A stretch of DNA of 64,000 nucleotides, taken from an uncultured Oceanisphaera sp. (lineage in GTDB: Bacteria > Pseudomonadota > Gammaproteobacteria > Enterobacterales > Aeromonadaceae). Position 1 is the first letter of the stretch. Every line of letters starts with the position of its first letter. The stretch covers positions 83,055-147,054 of the forward strand of contig NZ_CANLZU010000006.1 in the NCBI RefSeq assembly GCF_947495715.1. Direction: 5' to 3'. Below, one piece after another: positions 19,222-28,123 of the stretch. The position numbers were made by a program, and so were the translations under genes. The notes beneath the pieces were generated by a model, which made no database searches, was not told where the DNA came from, and saw only the letters and a program-made list of their open reading frames with translations.

Positions 19222-19635
19222 GGGAAAGGATCCTTTGTCTGGTCGGCTTGTAGAAAGAGTGCCACAGTATCCCTTATTCGGGGCACCAAAATAAAGCAGG
19301 GGATCAAGCCGGCAGAACGGATGCCTTACTCTTCAAGTCGGCAACCGCGATCGGCACCAAGAACGGGGTTTGTATGAATCTTGTTTTTGTGTTCATTTTT
19401 ATAGTAGGTTTATGTTTTAAAAAACAACTTAATGTTGGTTTTTTGTTTTATTAACTTCGTTTTTATGTGTATTTATTGCTGTTTTAATCGCTTTTTTGCC
19501 CTCGGTAATGTTTTGGTGTGATCGGGATCACATGGCTATTTTTCCTGCCTGTGCTAGATTCCGTGCGCTGCGGATCCGGGGCCCGGACTAACGGTCGGGC
19601 GGGGTTCATCATTTGAAGCAAGCAGAGACATATTA
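19222..19635. other. Divergent promoter region between tal and agcS
   Basis: About 410 bases, strongly AT-rich from 19376 to 19500. It holds a CRP-like site and an extended -10 for agcS (described separately). I looked for a glycine-riboswitch-like leader before this symporter and did not find one. Confidence 0.55.
19517..19532 (+). promoter_or_regulatory. CRP binding site upstream of agcS
   Basis: TGTGATCGGGATCACA is a perfect match to the CRP consensus half-sites TGTGA-N6-TCACA. An extended -10 (TGTGCTAGATT, TAGATT at 19555) puts the start near 19567, so the site centre falls about 42 bases upstream, the class II activator position. This implies catabolite activation of the symporter. Confidence 0.75.
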
Positions 19636-21060
19636 ATGGACGCAATTATCGGTTTTATCAACGACCTGCTCTGGGGCACCATACTGATTTACCTGCTGTT
19701 GGGGGCGGGAATCTTCTTTACCCTGCGGCTGGGCTTTATTCAGTTTCGCCATTTCGGTCACATGTTTTCCGTGCTCAAGCACAGCCGCAAATCCGATGCG
19801 GCGGGTATTTCCTCCTTTCAGGCACTCTGTACCAGTCTGGCGGCCCGAGTCGGCACCGGTAACCTGGCCGGGGTAGCCGTTGCCCTGTATCTGGGCGGTC
19901 CGGGCGCGATTTTCTGGATGTGGCTGATTGCGCTGATCGGCATGTCCACCGCCTTTGCGGAAAGTGCCCTGGCCCAGCTGTACAAGGTCAAGGATGAAGA
20001 CGGCAACTATCGCGGCGGCCCTGCCTATTACATGGAAAAAGGCCTGGGGATGCGCTGGATGGGCGTGCTGTTCGCCATCTTCCTGATCATCGCCTTCGGT
20101 CTGGTATTCAATGCGGTACAGGCCAACTCCATCAGTGCCGCCATGGACGTGGCGTTCGGTATTCCCGACTGGGCTACCGGGGTCGCGCTGGTGTTGATGG
20201 CCGGGGTGATCATCTTCGGGGGGCTGCGCTCCATCGCTCGCTTTGCCGAGCTGGTGGTGCCGGTCATGGCACTGGCTTATCTGCTGATTGCCCTGGTGGT
20301 GGTGGCGATGAATATCACCGAGCTGCCGGGCGTGTTCAGCCTTATCGTCAAGTCGGCCTTCGGTCTGGATCAGGCTGGTGGCGGCGCCATCGGTTATGCC
20401 ATTTCCCAGGCGATGATGAACGGCATCAAGCGCGGTCTGTTCTCGAACGAAGCCGGTATGGGCTCTGCGCCCAACGCCGCGGCCTCGGCCACGCCGTATC
20501 CGCCGCACCCGGCGTCTCAGGGTTATGTGCAGATGCTGGGGGTCTTTACCGATACCATCGTTATCTGTACCTGTACCGCTTCGATCATTCTGCTGTCCGG
20601 CCAGTTCGAGCCCGGCTCCGGCATTACCGGTATCGAGCTGACCCAGCGGGCGCTGTCCCACGAGGTGGGTGACTGGGGTAATACCTTTATCGCCATCGCG
20701 ATTCTGTTTTTCGCCTTCACCAGCATCGTAGCCAACTACGCCTATGCGGAAAACAACCTGATCTTCCTGGAGCACAGTCACAAGGGCGGCCTGCTGATTT
20801 TCCGCCTGTTCGTGCTGGGCATGGTAATGTTCGGTGCCATGGGCGAACTGCCCACCATCTGGGCCATGGCCGATGCCTCCATGGGCCTGATGGCACTGAC
20901 CAACCTGGCGGCGATTCTGTTGCTGTCGGGGGTGGTGGTGAAGCTGGCGCGGGATTATAACGACCAGCGCAAGCTGGGCAAGGTGCCCTCTTTCGATGCC
21001 AGCAAGTATCCCGAGCTGCATCGCCAGCTGGAAGAAGGGATTTGGGACAAAAAAGCGTAA
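19636..21060 (+). CDS. agcS: Sodium:alanine/glycine symporter (AGCS family)
   Basis: Inner-membrane carrier that imports small amino acids such as alanine or glycine with sodium. The 474 residues have about 10-11 predicted membrane spans and the family signature GTGNLAGVAVALYLGGPGAIFWMW near residue 74, followed by FAESALAQLYK and the GLFSNEAGMGSAPNAAA motif near 275. It resembles E. coli YaaJ, whose gene is also near thrABC and talB. A CRP site at 19517 suggests it is activated when preferred sugars are scarce. Which amino acid it prefers is not clear from sequence. Confidence 0.93.
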   Translation: MDAIIGFINDLLWGTILIYLLLGAGIFFTLRLGFIQFRHFGHMFSVLKHSRKSDAAGISSFQALCTSLAARVGTGNLAGVAVALYLGGPGAIFWMWLIALIGMSTAFAESALAQLYKVKDEDGNYRGGPAYYMEKGLGMRWMGVLFAIFLIIAFGLVFNAVQANSISAAMDVAFGIPDWATGVALVLMAGVIIFGGLRSIARFAELVVPVMALAYLLIALVVVAMNITELPGVFSLIVKSAFGLDQAGGGAIGYAISQAMMNGIKRGLFSNEAGMGSAPNAAASATPYPPHPASQGYVQMLGVFTDTIVICTCTASIILLSGQFEPGSGITGIELTQRALSHEVGDWGNTFIAIAILFFAFTSIVANYAYAENNLIFLEHSHKGGLLIFRLFVLGMVMFGAMGELPTIWAMADASMGLMALTNLAAILLLSGVVVKLARDYNDQRKLGKVPSFDASKYPELHRQLEEGIWDKKA

Positions 21061-21066
21061 AGCGTT

Positions 21067-21127
21067 AGGAGTGAGGGGTGAGGAGGAAAGTGTATGACTC
21101 CTCACGCCTTACGTCTCACCCCTCACA
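21067..21127. repeat. Inverted GTGAGG/CCTCAC heptamer-rich region
   Basis: GGAGTGAGGGGTGAGGAGG on the left can pair with CTCCTCAC and CTCACCCCTCAC on the right, between the convergent agcS and hydrolase genes. It may act as a terminator. It shares its 7-base words with the arrays at 1717 and 47576. Confidence 0.6.
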
Positions 21128-21132
21128 ATAAG

Positions 21133-21684
21133 TTAAGGCTGCTCGCCGCGCAGAAACTGTTTACTGACCGTTTTGAACGCCTCGGTGCCGGCCTGGTGCA
21201 TCAGCTCGAAAATTACCATTTCCCGGCTGACGATTTGGGCGCCGGCATCGCGCATGCGTTGCAGCCCCAGTTGGCGGTTTTCTTCGCTGCGGCTGCCCAC
21301 GGCGTCGGCCACCACAAACACTTCCTTGCCTTCCTTCAGCAGTTCCAGCACGGTTTGCAGCACGCAGACATGGGTTTCCATGCCGCACACAATCACCTGC
21401 TGATACTGCTGCCAGTGCGCGGGCCGACAGTTGGCGGCCACCACCGAAAAGTGCATTTTCTCCACCACTTCGGGCTGCTCCACCAGTGCGGTGAGGGCGG
21501 GCAGGGTGTGGCCCAGACCGCGCGGATACTGCTCGGTAAACAGTATCGGGGTATTCAGGGTATGACAGGCCGAGATCAGCCATTCAATACGGGCGCCGAG
21601 GCGTTCGCTTTCATCAATGGCCGGCAGCAGTTTTTCCTGCACATCCACCACCATCAGCGCCGCTTTACCAGACTCCATTAACAT
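21133..21684 (-). CDS. Isochorismatase-family cysteine hydrolase
   Basis: Cytosolic hydrolase of the YcaC/isochorismatase superfamily. The 183 residues show the catalytic triad: Asp in LMVVDVQEKL (residue 14), Lys in VEKMHFS and the nucleophilic Cys in CGMETHVCVLQT, with a non-proline cis-peptide region before it. The fold is used by isochorismatases, nicotinamidases and hydrolases of unknown substrate; the sequence around the active site resembles the YcaC-like group. It has no operon partners, facing agcS on one side and separated from the chemoreceptor by a terminator on the other. Substrate is unknown. Confidence 0.82.
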   Translation of the reverse strand: MLMESGKAALMVVDVQEKLLPAIDESERLGARIEWLISACHTLNTPILFTEQYPRGLGHTLPALTALVEQPEVVEKMHFSVVAANCRPAHWQQYQQVIVCGMETHVCVLQTVLELLKEGKEVFVVADAVGSRSEENRQLGLQRMRDAGAQIVSREMVIFELMHQAGTEAFKTVSKQFLRGEQP

Positions 21685-21740
21685 TTCATGCTCCTCGATG
21701 ATTAGGCTTGCGCCCAGTATGCCGTTTTTGCCGGGGAAAG

Positions 21741-21768
21741 AAAAAGGCGCCCGCAGGCGCCTTTATAA
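21741..21768 (-). terminator. Terminator after the chemoreceptor gene
   Basis: AAAGGCGCC pairs with GGCGCCTTT; on the minus strand the stem follows the chemoreceptor stop and is trailed by TTTTTC. Confidence 0.85.
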
Positions 21769-21788
21769 CCGGTGGATAGCAGGTGGGA

Positions 21789-23672
21789 TCAGACCTTGAA
21801 CTCGCCCAGCAGGTTATTCTGCTTTTGCATCTGTTCAAGCATGCCCTGGCAGTGTTTTACCTGCGCCACGGCACCAGTGGCCACGTGCTGGCTGATGTCG
21901 CGGATGTTGGTGGTGTTCTGGTTGATCTCTTCGCTGGTGGCGCTTTGTTCTTCTGCCGCGGTGGCGATTTGCAGATTCATGTCGTTGATGCGGCCGATGG
22001 CGTCGCGAATGCGGGCCAGCACCTCGTTGGCTTCGGCGGCATCCACCGAGGTCTGTGCCGCCAGCGTCTGGCTCTGCTTCATCTTGTTTTCCGCCAGCCG
22101 CACCCCGTTCTGCAGTTGCTCTATCATGTTGCCGATTTCCTGGGTGGACTGCTGGGTGCGTGACGCGAGCGAGCGCACTTCATCCGCTACCACCGCAAAG
22201 CCGCGGCCCGACTCGCCGGCCCGGGCCGCTTCAATGGCGGCATTCAGTGCCAGCAGATTGGTTTGCTCGGCAATGCCGGAGATCACTGACAGAATGGACT
22301 CGATATTACGGCTCAATTGAGCCAGCTCGTTCACCGAGGCCATGGTGTCTTCCATGTCGGCGGCCAGCCTATCTACCGCCTGGGTGGAGCGAGACACCAC
22401 CAGGGCGCCCTGCTCGGTTTCCTGATTGGCGGCATTGGCGGCTTCGGCCGCGTGCTGGGCATGCTGCGCCACTTCGGTGGCGGTGGCGGCCATTTCATGC
22501 ATGGCGGTGGCCAATTGATCCAGCTCCTGCAGTTGCACCTGCAACTGGTTTTCGGCCTGTTCCGACTGGCCCGAGGTGTCGTTGATGCTGGCTTTCAGCT
22601 TGTGCGAGCTGTCCATCACCTCACCGATCAGCTTCTGCAAGTGCGCCAGAAAACCGTTGAATTCGCCGGCCACCAGACCAAAGTCATCACGATGCATAAT
22701 GGGAAGACGCTTGGTCAGATCGCCCTGGCCGCCGTTGATGTCTTTCAGCGACTGGTGCAGGCCATTGAGCGGCTTGAGCAGCTTGGTCATCAGCAGGATC
22801 AGCAGCACCAGGCTTATCAGCACGCCCAGTACCGAAATCAGCAGTGCCTGCCATTGCAGGCTGTCGGCCTTGGCCATCACCGTGGCTTCATCCAGCACCA
22901 CACCTATGTACCAATTGGCACCCTGCAAGTGGGTCAGCGGGGTAAAAGACACCCAGTGCGGCTCGCCGTTCAGTGAATAGTTGCTGATGGAAGGGGTAAA
23001 GGCCGGGCGCTGTCCTTCAAACAATGTTTCGAGTGACTGACCGTTCAGCTCGGCATCGGGATGAGAAATGATGTGGCCGTTGTCGGCCACCAGAAAGGCA
23101 TAGCCGGCACCGTTGAAGTCGATGACATTAATGGCATCGGCCACCGATTGCAGGCTGAGATCGCCGCCAAAGGCGCCGCGGGGCCGGCCGTTGGCGCTGA
23201 TTCTGGATACCGCCGAGATCAGAATCTCGCCGGTAGCGGCATCGGCATAGGGTTCGGTCAGCACGGCCCGTTCGGCCTGCATGGCCACCGAATACCAGGG
23301 GCGCTGGCGCGCATCCCAACCGGTAGGGTTCCAGCCAGGGTCGTTGGTGATACGGCGGCCGTTCTCGCTTTCCAGACCACCGAATATCAGCAGAAATTCA
23401 TCCTTCAACAGCGGGGTGTCGAATACCTGTTGTACCTGCTCGGGGCTGAACTGGCCGTCGATATTCTGGGCCATCATGTCGATGAGCTTGAGTTTGGCGT
23501 TGAGCCAGTTTTCTATCTGGCTGGCGAGGGTGGAGCTGGTTTCATTGATGGAAGCGGCGGTCTGGCTACGCAGGGCGTCACGCACCTGCGAAAGCTGCAT
23601 CCATGACAGTATGCTGACGGTCAGCAGCAGCACGGCGGCGGCGGCAAAGCCGACCTTGTGGGCGATTTTCAT
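21789..23672 (-). CDS. Methyl-accepting chemotaxis protein with dCache sensor
   Basis: Inner-membrane chemoreceptor. The 627 residues contain a first membrane span (about 8-28), a periplasmic dCache_1 sensor (about 30-270), a second span (about 272-295), a HAMP linker, and a cytoplasmic signalling domain with the hairpin tip [22 protein letters not shown]. The sensor has RPWY (124-127) and [10 protein letters not shown], close to the amino-acid-binding dCache motif, but with Trp119 where the motif has Tyr, so an amino acid or related ligand is plausible. No CheR-binding pentapeptide is present at the C-terminus. The start gives a normal N-terminus; a longer upstream frame lacks membrane-protein character. 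Confidence 0.92.
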   Translation of the reverse strand: MKIAHKVGFAAAAVLLLTVSILSWMQLSQVRDALRSQTAASINETSSTLASQIENWLNAKLKLIDMMAQNIDGQFSPEQVQQVFDTPLLKDEFLLIFGGLESENGRRITNDPGWNPTGWDARQRPWYSVAMQAERAVLTEPYADAATGEILISAVSRISANGRPRGAFGGDLSLQSVADAINVIDFNGAGYAFLVADNGHIISHPDAELNGQSLETLFEGQRPAFTPSISNYSLNGEPHWVSFTPLTHLQGANWYIGVVLDEATVMAKADSLQWQALLISVLGVLISLVLLILLMTKLLKPLNGLHQSLKDINGGQGDLTKRLPIMHRDDFGLVAGEFNGFLAHLQKLIGEVMDSSHKLKASINDTSGQSEQAENQLQVQLQELDQLATAMHEMAATATEVAQHAQHAAEAANAANQETEQGALVVSRSTQAVDRLAADMEDTMASVNELAQLSRNIESILSVISGIAEQTNLLALNAAIEAARAGESGRGFAVVADEVRSLASRTQQSTQEIGNMIEQLQNGVRLAENKMKQSQTLAAQTSVDAAEANEVLARIRDAIGRINDMNLQIATAAEEQSATSEEINQNTTNIRDISQHVATGAVAQVKHCQGMLEQMQKQNNLLGEFKV

Positions 23673-23926
23673 ACAACTAGGTCCCTTAGTGATGATCTTG
23701 TCTGAAACGGCGTCTACTTTAGTCTTATCGCCTGGGGCAACGTACTGAGTAGCCTGATTTTTTTTCAGAATCTGCGCTGGTGCACAGTTTTCCGGTTTTT
23801 CTGGCCGGGCTAATCGGTCCTCCCACCAGCACTGGTATCGCAACTCATCGAGGCCCGTGCCTCGGTAGTCGTTGGTGTTTCGGGGTTTGTCCGGTAGTCT
23901 GGAAAGCAAAACAAAGGAGTCTGTAC

Positions 23927-24562
23927 ATGGAACAGCTTTCGCTTCTGGAACAACGGGTTATCGGCTGTCTGATCGAAAAACAGGTATCCACGCCCGAAGT
24001 GTATCCTCTGACCCTGAATTCACTGGTCAACGCCTGCAACCAGAAAAGCAACCGCGATCCGGTGCTGAGCCTCAACGAAGAAGAGGTACAGTCGGTACTC
24101 AATACCCTGATTGCCCGGCGGCTGGTCAACAATACCGCCGGCTTCAATGCCCGCGCCGCCAAATATCAGCACCGCTTCTGTAATACCGAGTTTGGGGATC
24201 TGCACTTCGGCCCCGGCGAGCTGGCCATCGTCAGCGAACTGCTGCTGCGCGGACCCCAGACGCCGGGCGAGCTGCGCAGTCGTACCCCGCGCCTGCATCA
24301 GTTCAAGGATGTGTCGCAGGTGGACGACTGCCTGCAAAGCCTGATCGAGAAGGGACCCTTCGTGATCAAGCTGCCACGCCAGCCCGGCAAGCGCGACTCG
24401 CGTTACGGTCATCTGTTTGGCGATACCGACTATTCACTGGAAGCCGCCGTACCGGCCGGTGCCGGTTCACATCAGCCGAAGGCAGAGCTGCAGGCGCGGA
24501 TCACCGAGCTGGAAGCGGAAGTGGCCCGGCTACAGGCGCGCATTGCCGAGCTGGAAGGCTAA
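23927..24562 (+). CDS. yceH: YceH family protein (DUF480)
   Basis: Conserved gammaproteobacterial protein of unknown role. The 211 residues form two winged-helix domains (about 1-85 and 90-165), recognised by [35 protein letters not shown] opening, SNRDPVLSL and [15 protein letters not shown], followed by a C-terminal coiled coil (residues 180-211) rich in E, A and R. The fold suggests DNA or protein binding, but no regulon is known to me. The start was set by the family N-terminus, inside a longer open frame. Confidence 0.9.
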   Translation: MEQLSLLEQRVIGCLIEKQVSTPEVYPLTLNSLVNACNQKSNRDPVLSLNEEEVQSVLNTLIARRLVNNTAGFNARAAKYQHRFCNTEFGDLHFGPGELAIVSELLLRGPQTPGELRSRTPRLHQFKDVSQVDDCLQSLIEKGPFVIKLPRQPGKRDSRYGHLFGDTDYSLEAAVPAGAGSHQPKAELQARITELEAEVARLQARIAELEG

Positions 24563-24577
24563 AAGCAAGCTTGTGGC

Positions 24578-25031
24578 CTGCCTCTTGGTCACAAGTCTGT
24601 CAGTCCATAAAATATGCTCAGAGGCAACTGGGTAGCCTCTTCCGACACGCTAAACCGCATCCCTGCGACGCTCAGCACATGACGTCCGACCGCCAAGGAT
24701 GGCGGGAGTGTCAGCATTGCAGGAGCCGTTGTTGACCTGTCATGTGATGGTCGGCTGAGTCTATCCCAGCCGCCTCTTTTTAGGCTCGGAGTCGTCGGTG
24801 AGCACCACTGACAACCCCCTCCGTGTTGAGCATCGGGTTGGCTGTCAGTATTCGACAGACTGCACCTCAGCTTCACGAAGCAGCAGCGGGGATTGCCGAA
24901 GCCGACCGCCAAATGTTAGGGATGACATTTGCCGAGCGTCCCATGGATGGGCTTGAAGCGTGTCGGCGGAGTGCAACCGCGCTGCTGCTTCGCATGGCGG
25001 TCATTCTCAACGATTTGTGACCAAGAGACAG
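24578..25031. mobile_element. MITE-like element with Tn5/IS50-type ends
   Basis: A 454-base stretch is bounded by 19-base inverted repeats: CTGCCTCTTGGTCACAAGT on the left and, inverted, CTGTCTCTTGGTCACAAAT on the right. These resemble the ends of IS50/Tn5 (CTGTCTCTTGATCAGATCT). Flanking 9-mers GCTTGTGGC and GCTTACCGC share six positions, perhaps a decayed target duplication. It encodes no transposase. Inside are two structured arms, the left (24670-24754) nearly identical to one in the 32788 element, the right a three-way-junction hairpin. It fills the yceH-sco gap. Confidence 0.7.
24878..24991. repeat. Three-way-junction hairpin motif, copy 1
   Basis: A 12-base-pair outer stem (GAAGCAGCAGCG at 24878 with its complement at 24980) and an inner GCCGAC/GTCGGC stem enclose two hairpins: AAATGT-loop-ACATTT with loop TAGGGATG (24911-24930), and CCCATGGATGGG (24940-24951). 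The linker between them is GCCGAGCGT and the one after is CTTGAAGCG. Copies at 33138 and 45903 keep the linkers but have different, still complementary, stems. Confidence 0.75.
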
Positions 25032-25045
25032 GCTTACCGCTTTGT

Positions 25046-25618
25046 TTAAAGCCCCAGTTTATCGATAAGCGCTTCGGGCCCGCCGGGCAGGCCGGTTTGC
25101 TGAAGTTGCACCCGGCCCTGTTCGTCCAGCACGGTAATAGCGTTGGAATGAGCGACTTCACCGTCGGCCAGCCCCATGTAGCGAATGTTCAGCGCCATGG
25201 CCAGGGTGCGTACCTGTTCATCGTTGCCGCTGAGCAGGGTCCAGTGCTCATCCAGTTTTCTCTTTTTGGCGAAATGACGCATGATTTTGGGCGTGTCCTT
25301 TGCCGGGGTCAGCGACACCAGTACAAAGCCCAGCCCTTGTTGCTGCTCGGTGCCGAGGGCGGCCTGTATCGACTTGAGATCGGACACGATCACCGGGCAG
25401 GCGGTGATGCAGTCGGTATAGATCATCGCCACTATCCGCTTCTTGCCCGCCAGTTGCCGAATGTTCAGGCTGTTTCCCTGGCGGTTTTGCCAATCGCTGT
25501 TGAGCTGGTAAATAGAGTCGCCGGGCAGGGCGGCCTGAACATTAAAGGCGGTCAGCAACAGCGTCGTTATTAACGTCAACTTCAATTTCAATTTCAACGA
25601 CAGCATCGGTGCTCTCAT
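25046..25618 (-). CDS. SCO1/SenC family copper-binding thioredoxin-fold protein
   Basis: Exported or membrane-anchored protein expected to deliver copper or reduce copper-site thiols; here probably for the neighbouring copper nitrite reductase. The 190 residues begin with a basic-hydrophobic signal (to about residue 30) and show the CxxxC copper motif C70-ITA-C74 with the third ligand H157 in VAHSNAI. The start at 25618 has AGGAG eight bases upstream and makes the gene overlap the upstream nirV-like gene by 77 bases, through a hexamer repeat at 25575. Last gene of nirK-nirV-sco. Confidence 0.88.
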   Translation of the reverse strand: MRAPMLSLKLKLKLTLITTLLLTAFNVQAALPGDSIYQLNSDWQNRQGNSLNIRQLAGKKRIVAMIYTDCITACPVIVSDLKSIQAALGTEQQQGLGFVLVSLTPAKDTPKIMRHFAKKRKLDEHWTLLSGNDEQVRTLAMALNIRYMGLADGEVAHSNAITVLDEQGRVQLQQTGLPGGPEALIDKLGL

Positions 25619-26396
25619 CGGGTCTCTCCTGTGCACAACGAAAACCCAGGTTGCCCAGGGTGTAAGGCGCCTTCAGGCTGGAGCTAAAGCCGAAGCGCAT
25701 GAAGGCGGCATAGTCGGACGGATCGGCGCTGCCGGCGGCAGCCGAGCCGCAGAACAGTCCCTGGTCCAGGGCGCTGTCACCGCGGGACTCGCCGGTAACC
25801 AGGCCGGAGTTGAAGTCCCGAGTCCATTCCCACACCAGACCGTGCAAGTCCTGTATGTGCCAGTGGTTGGCCGGGCTTTGCCCCACCTTCGGCAGGGTCG
25901 CCGTGGCCGGGCGGGCATACCAGGACAGAATGCGCCGGGTGTAGCCCGGCTCACGGCTGCCGTTGGCGGCCCGCTGTGAGGCCTGAGCGGCAAACTCCCA
26001 CTCTGCCACCGTCGGTAATCGCTTGCCCCGGGCCTGGCAATAGGCGCCGGCCGCATACCAGGACACATGGGTCACCGGTTGTTCGAATTGCTCGGGCCGA
26101 GGGCCGTCCGGCCCCCAGTGACTCAGGTATTGTGGCTCTACAAACAGCGCCACTGCTCGATTGCGCTGCCAGCGCGGATGCCTGCGTACAAAGTCGGCAA
26201 ACTGGCGATTGGTGACCGGGGTGGTGTCCAGCCAAAATGGCGCCACCGGAGTGAGCGGGCTGTCTTTGGTAAGGTACAGCGGCCGAACCAGCCCGCCGGG
26301 CAGTTCGACCATCTGTGGCGCCGTTACCGGACTGGCGGCCATCGACAAACCCGTTATCGATACCGCCGCCAGACTCAACAGCCGCACCGGGCTCAT
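25542..26396 (-). CDS. nirV: NirV-like formylglycine-generating-enzyme family protein
   Basis: NirV proteins accompany copper nitrite reductases in many denitrifiers; they belong to the FGE-sulfatase fold, but their role is unproven. The 284 residues start with an export signal (cleavage near residue 20-27, AASPVTA), then the fold's blocks PVTNRQFADFVRRHP, VTHVSWYAAGAYCQARGKRLPTVAEWEFAAQA, LHGLVWEWTRDFN and a C-terminal NLGFRCA. Its ATG overlaps the nirK stop (ATGA), showing translational coupling. The final residues (EIEIEVDVNNDAV) come from a hexamer repeat shared with the overlapping sco gene and are probably dispensable. Confidence 0.82.
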   Translation of the reverse strand: MSPVRLLSLAAVSITGLSMAASPVTAPQMVELPGGLVRPLYLTKDSPLTPVAPFWLDTTPVTNRQFADFVRRHPRWQRNRAVALFVEPQYLSHWGPDGPRPEQFEQPVTHVSWYAAGAYCQARGKRLPTVAEWEFAAQASQRAANGSREPGYTRRILSWYARPATATLPKVGQSPANHWHIQDLHGLVWEWTRDFNSGLVTGESRGDSALDQGLFCGSAAAGSADPSDYAAFMRFGFSSSLKAPYTLGNLGFRCAQERPDESTDAVVEIEIEVDVNNDAVADRL

Positions 26397-27817
26397 CAGT
26401 GGGCGCTCCCGTCCATGATGATGGCCTTGCCTTCGTCGCGGCGTTTGGCCACCTCATCCGGCGTGACGACGCCGCCATTGTTGTCCCAGCTGTTCAGCAC
26501 ATAGGTCAGCACGTTGGCGGTATCTTCATCGGAGAGACGCATGGCCGGCATTATGCTGTCGAAGGCCTGGCCGTTGACCTTGATCGGACCTTTCAGGCCG
26601 TGCAGCACCACGTCGATGGCGCGGGTGGGATCGGCGTTGAGAAAATCGGAGCCTGCCAGCGGAGGAAAGGCGCCGGGAATACCCTGGCCTTCGGCCTGGT
26701 GACAGGCCTGACAGTTGGCCTCATACACGCGCTTGCCGTACAGCAACTGGTCGTCCTTGTTGTTGGCAACCAGTTTGGGATGCCCGTTGGGAATGCTCTG
26801 CACCGCCGAGCCTTCGGGCAGGTAGACGTTTTCAGCCACCTTGCCGGAGTAGACGATTTTATCTTCGGGGCCGTCTACCGCCATCATACCGAGCGCGCCC
26901 TTGTTGAAAGCCCGAAAGATGGAGTGATCCACCAGAATGAAGTTGCCGGGCACCTCCAGCTTGAATTCGGCCATGGCGGCGCCACCGGCAGGCACCAGGG
27001 TGGTCTGCACGTTTTCGTTCTGCAGATTGCCGCCTTCCACGCTTACCTTGTCGAAAATCTCGCCGATGACATGGAAAGACGACACCAGGTTAGGCCCGCC
27101 GTTGCCTACAAAAAGGCGCACGGTTTCGCCCACGTTGGCGGTGAGTGCCTTGTCACCATTCAGCGCACCCACGGCGCCGTTGAACACCACATAGTCCGGC
27201 TGCTCCTTGATGACCTTGTCCATGTCAAACGACTGCAGGCCCTGTTCGCCATAGGCGCCCTTGGTATAGAAGTCGCCCTGCATCACATAATATTCCCTGT
27301 CTACCGGCGGCAATCCTTCCTTCGGCTCCACCAGGATCAGGCCATACATGCCGTTGGCGATGTGCATGCCCACCGGCGCGGTGGCGCAGTGATACACATA
27401 GAGCCCGGGGTTGAGCGCCTTGAAGTTGAATACCGAGGTATGGCCGGGGGCGGTAAAGGACGAGGCGGCGCCACCACCCGGGCCGGTGACCGCGTGCAGG
27501 TCGATATTGTGAGGCATCTTGGAGCTGGGGTGGTTGGACAGGTGAAACTCTACTTCATCGCCCTCGCGCACCCGCAGAAACTGACCCGGCACCGAGCCGC
27601 CGAAGGTCCAGAACATGTATTCCACCCCGTCGGCAATCTCCATCACCTTTTCCACGGTTTCCATCTTCACCACCAGTTTGGCGGCGTGATCCCGCTGAAT
27701 GGGCGGCGGCACCATGGGCGGAGAGGTCATGACGGCGTCTATTACCGGCAGGCTGGCGGCCTGGGCGGAAAGGGCGAAAGTAAAACCCAAGGCGGTAACG
27801 ATATTGCTCAGTTTCAT
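26396..27817 (-). CDS. nirK: Copper nitrite reductase with C-terminal cytochrome c domain
   Basis: Periplasmic enzyme reducing nitrite to nitric oxide in denitrification. The 473 residues comprise a signal peptide (about 1-21), two cupredoxin domains and a fused cytochrome c. Type 1 copper ligands are H103, C144, H152 and M157; type 2 ligands H108, H143 and H298; the catalytic pair is D106 and H249. All are present. The added domain has the haem motif C369-QA-C372-H373 and a distal Met in SIMPAM (423-426), which should pass electrons internally. GGAG precedes the start at 27817. An FNR-type box lies about 100 bases upstream. Confidence 0.95.
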   Translation of the reverse strand: MKLSNIVTALGFTFALSAQAASLPVIDAVMTSPPMVPPPIQRDHAAKLVVKMETVEKVMEIADGVEYMFWTFGGSVPGQFLRVREGDEVEFHLSNHPSSKMPHNIDLHAVTGPGGGAASSFTAPGHTSVFNFKALNPGLYVYHCATAPVGMHIANGMYGLILVEPKEGLPPVDREYYVMQGDFYTKGAYGEQGLQSFDMDKVIKEQPDYVVFNGAVGALNGDKALTANVGETVRLFVGNGGPNLVSSFHVIGEIFDKVSVEGGNLQNENVQTTLVPAGGAAMAEFKLEVPGNFILVDHSIFRAFNKGALGMMAVDGPEDKIVYSGKVAENVYLPEGSAVQSIPNGHPKLVANNKDDQLLYGKRVYEANCQACHQAEGQGIPGAFPPLAGSDFLNADPTRAIDVVLHGLKGPIKVNGQAFDSIMPAMRLSDEDTANVLTYVLNSWDNNGGVVTPDEVAKRRDEGKAIIMDGSAH

Positions 27818-27911
27818 AGAATGCTCCCTGCGCGAGGCGCTGTGTATGATGACCGTAGAAATCAAAAGCTGTATTTCATATATAAGTTTATAAGCCGGTT
27901 CATATTGAGAC

Positions 27912-27925
27912 CTGATACAGATCAA
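27912..27925 (-). promoter_or_regulatory. FNR/ANR/DNR-type box upstream of nirK
   Basis: CTGATACAGATCAA differs from TTGAT-N4-ATCAA by one base. A TATA-rich -10 candidate on the minus strand near 27880-27885 puts the site about 42-46 bases upstream of the start, an activator position. It implies induction under low oxygen or by nitric oxide. Confidence 0.6.
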
Positions 27926-28123
27926 TAAAGCGGCGTTATTCGAGCAGGGGAGGTCAAAAATGAGTCGAGTCAGGATCGCCAGGCGAAAAATGTAACATGG
28001 ATCTCACTTTTTAATATTGCCAAAAATGGCGATGTTTGAGTTTATTACCAATAAAATCAGTTTCTTGTGTGTTTTTATGGTCTGGGGAGGCAGGATGCAG
28101 AAGGAAGGGTTGTTAATTTTATG

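Noticed and set aside
19222..19635. Glycine riboswitch before the AGCS symporter
   Set aside because: The conserved glycine-aptamer cores are not present; only a CRP site and an AT-rich stretch are seen.
19633..21105. Long minus-strand frame (490 codons) opposite agcS
   Set aside because: Composition rich in H, Q, G and R is typical of the antisense of a GC-rich membrane-protein gene; agcS on the other strand is a clear family member.
24589..24912. Minus-strand frame beginning MLTLPPSLAVG, with a look-alike at 32815-33018
   Set aside because: Both come from the shared left arm of the two MITE-like elements; the similarity reflects the repeated DNA hairpin, and the frames diverge outside it.
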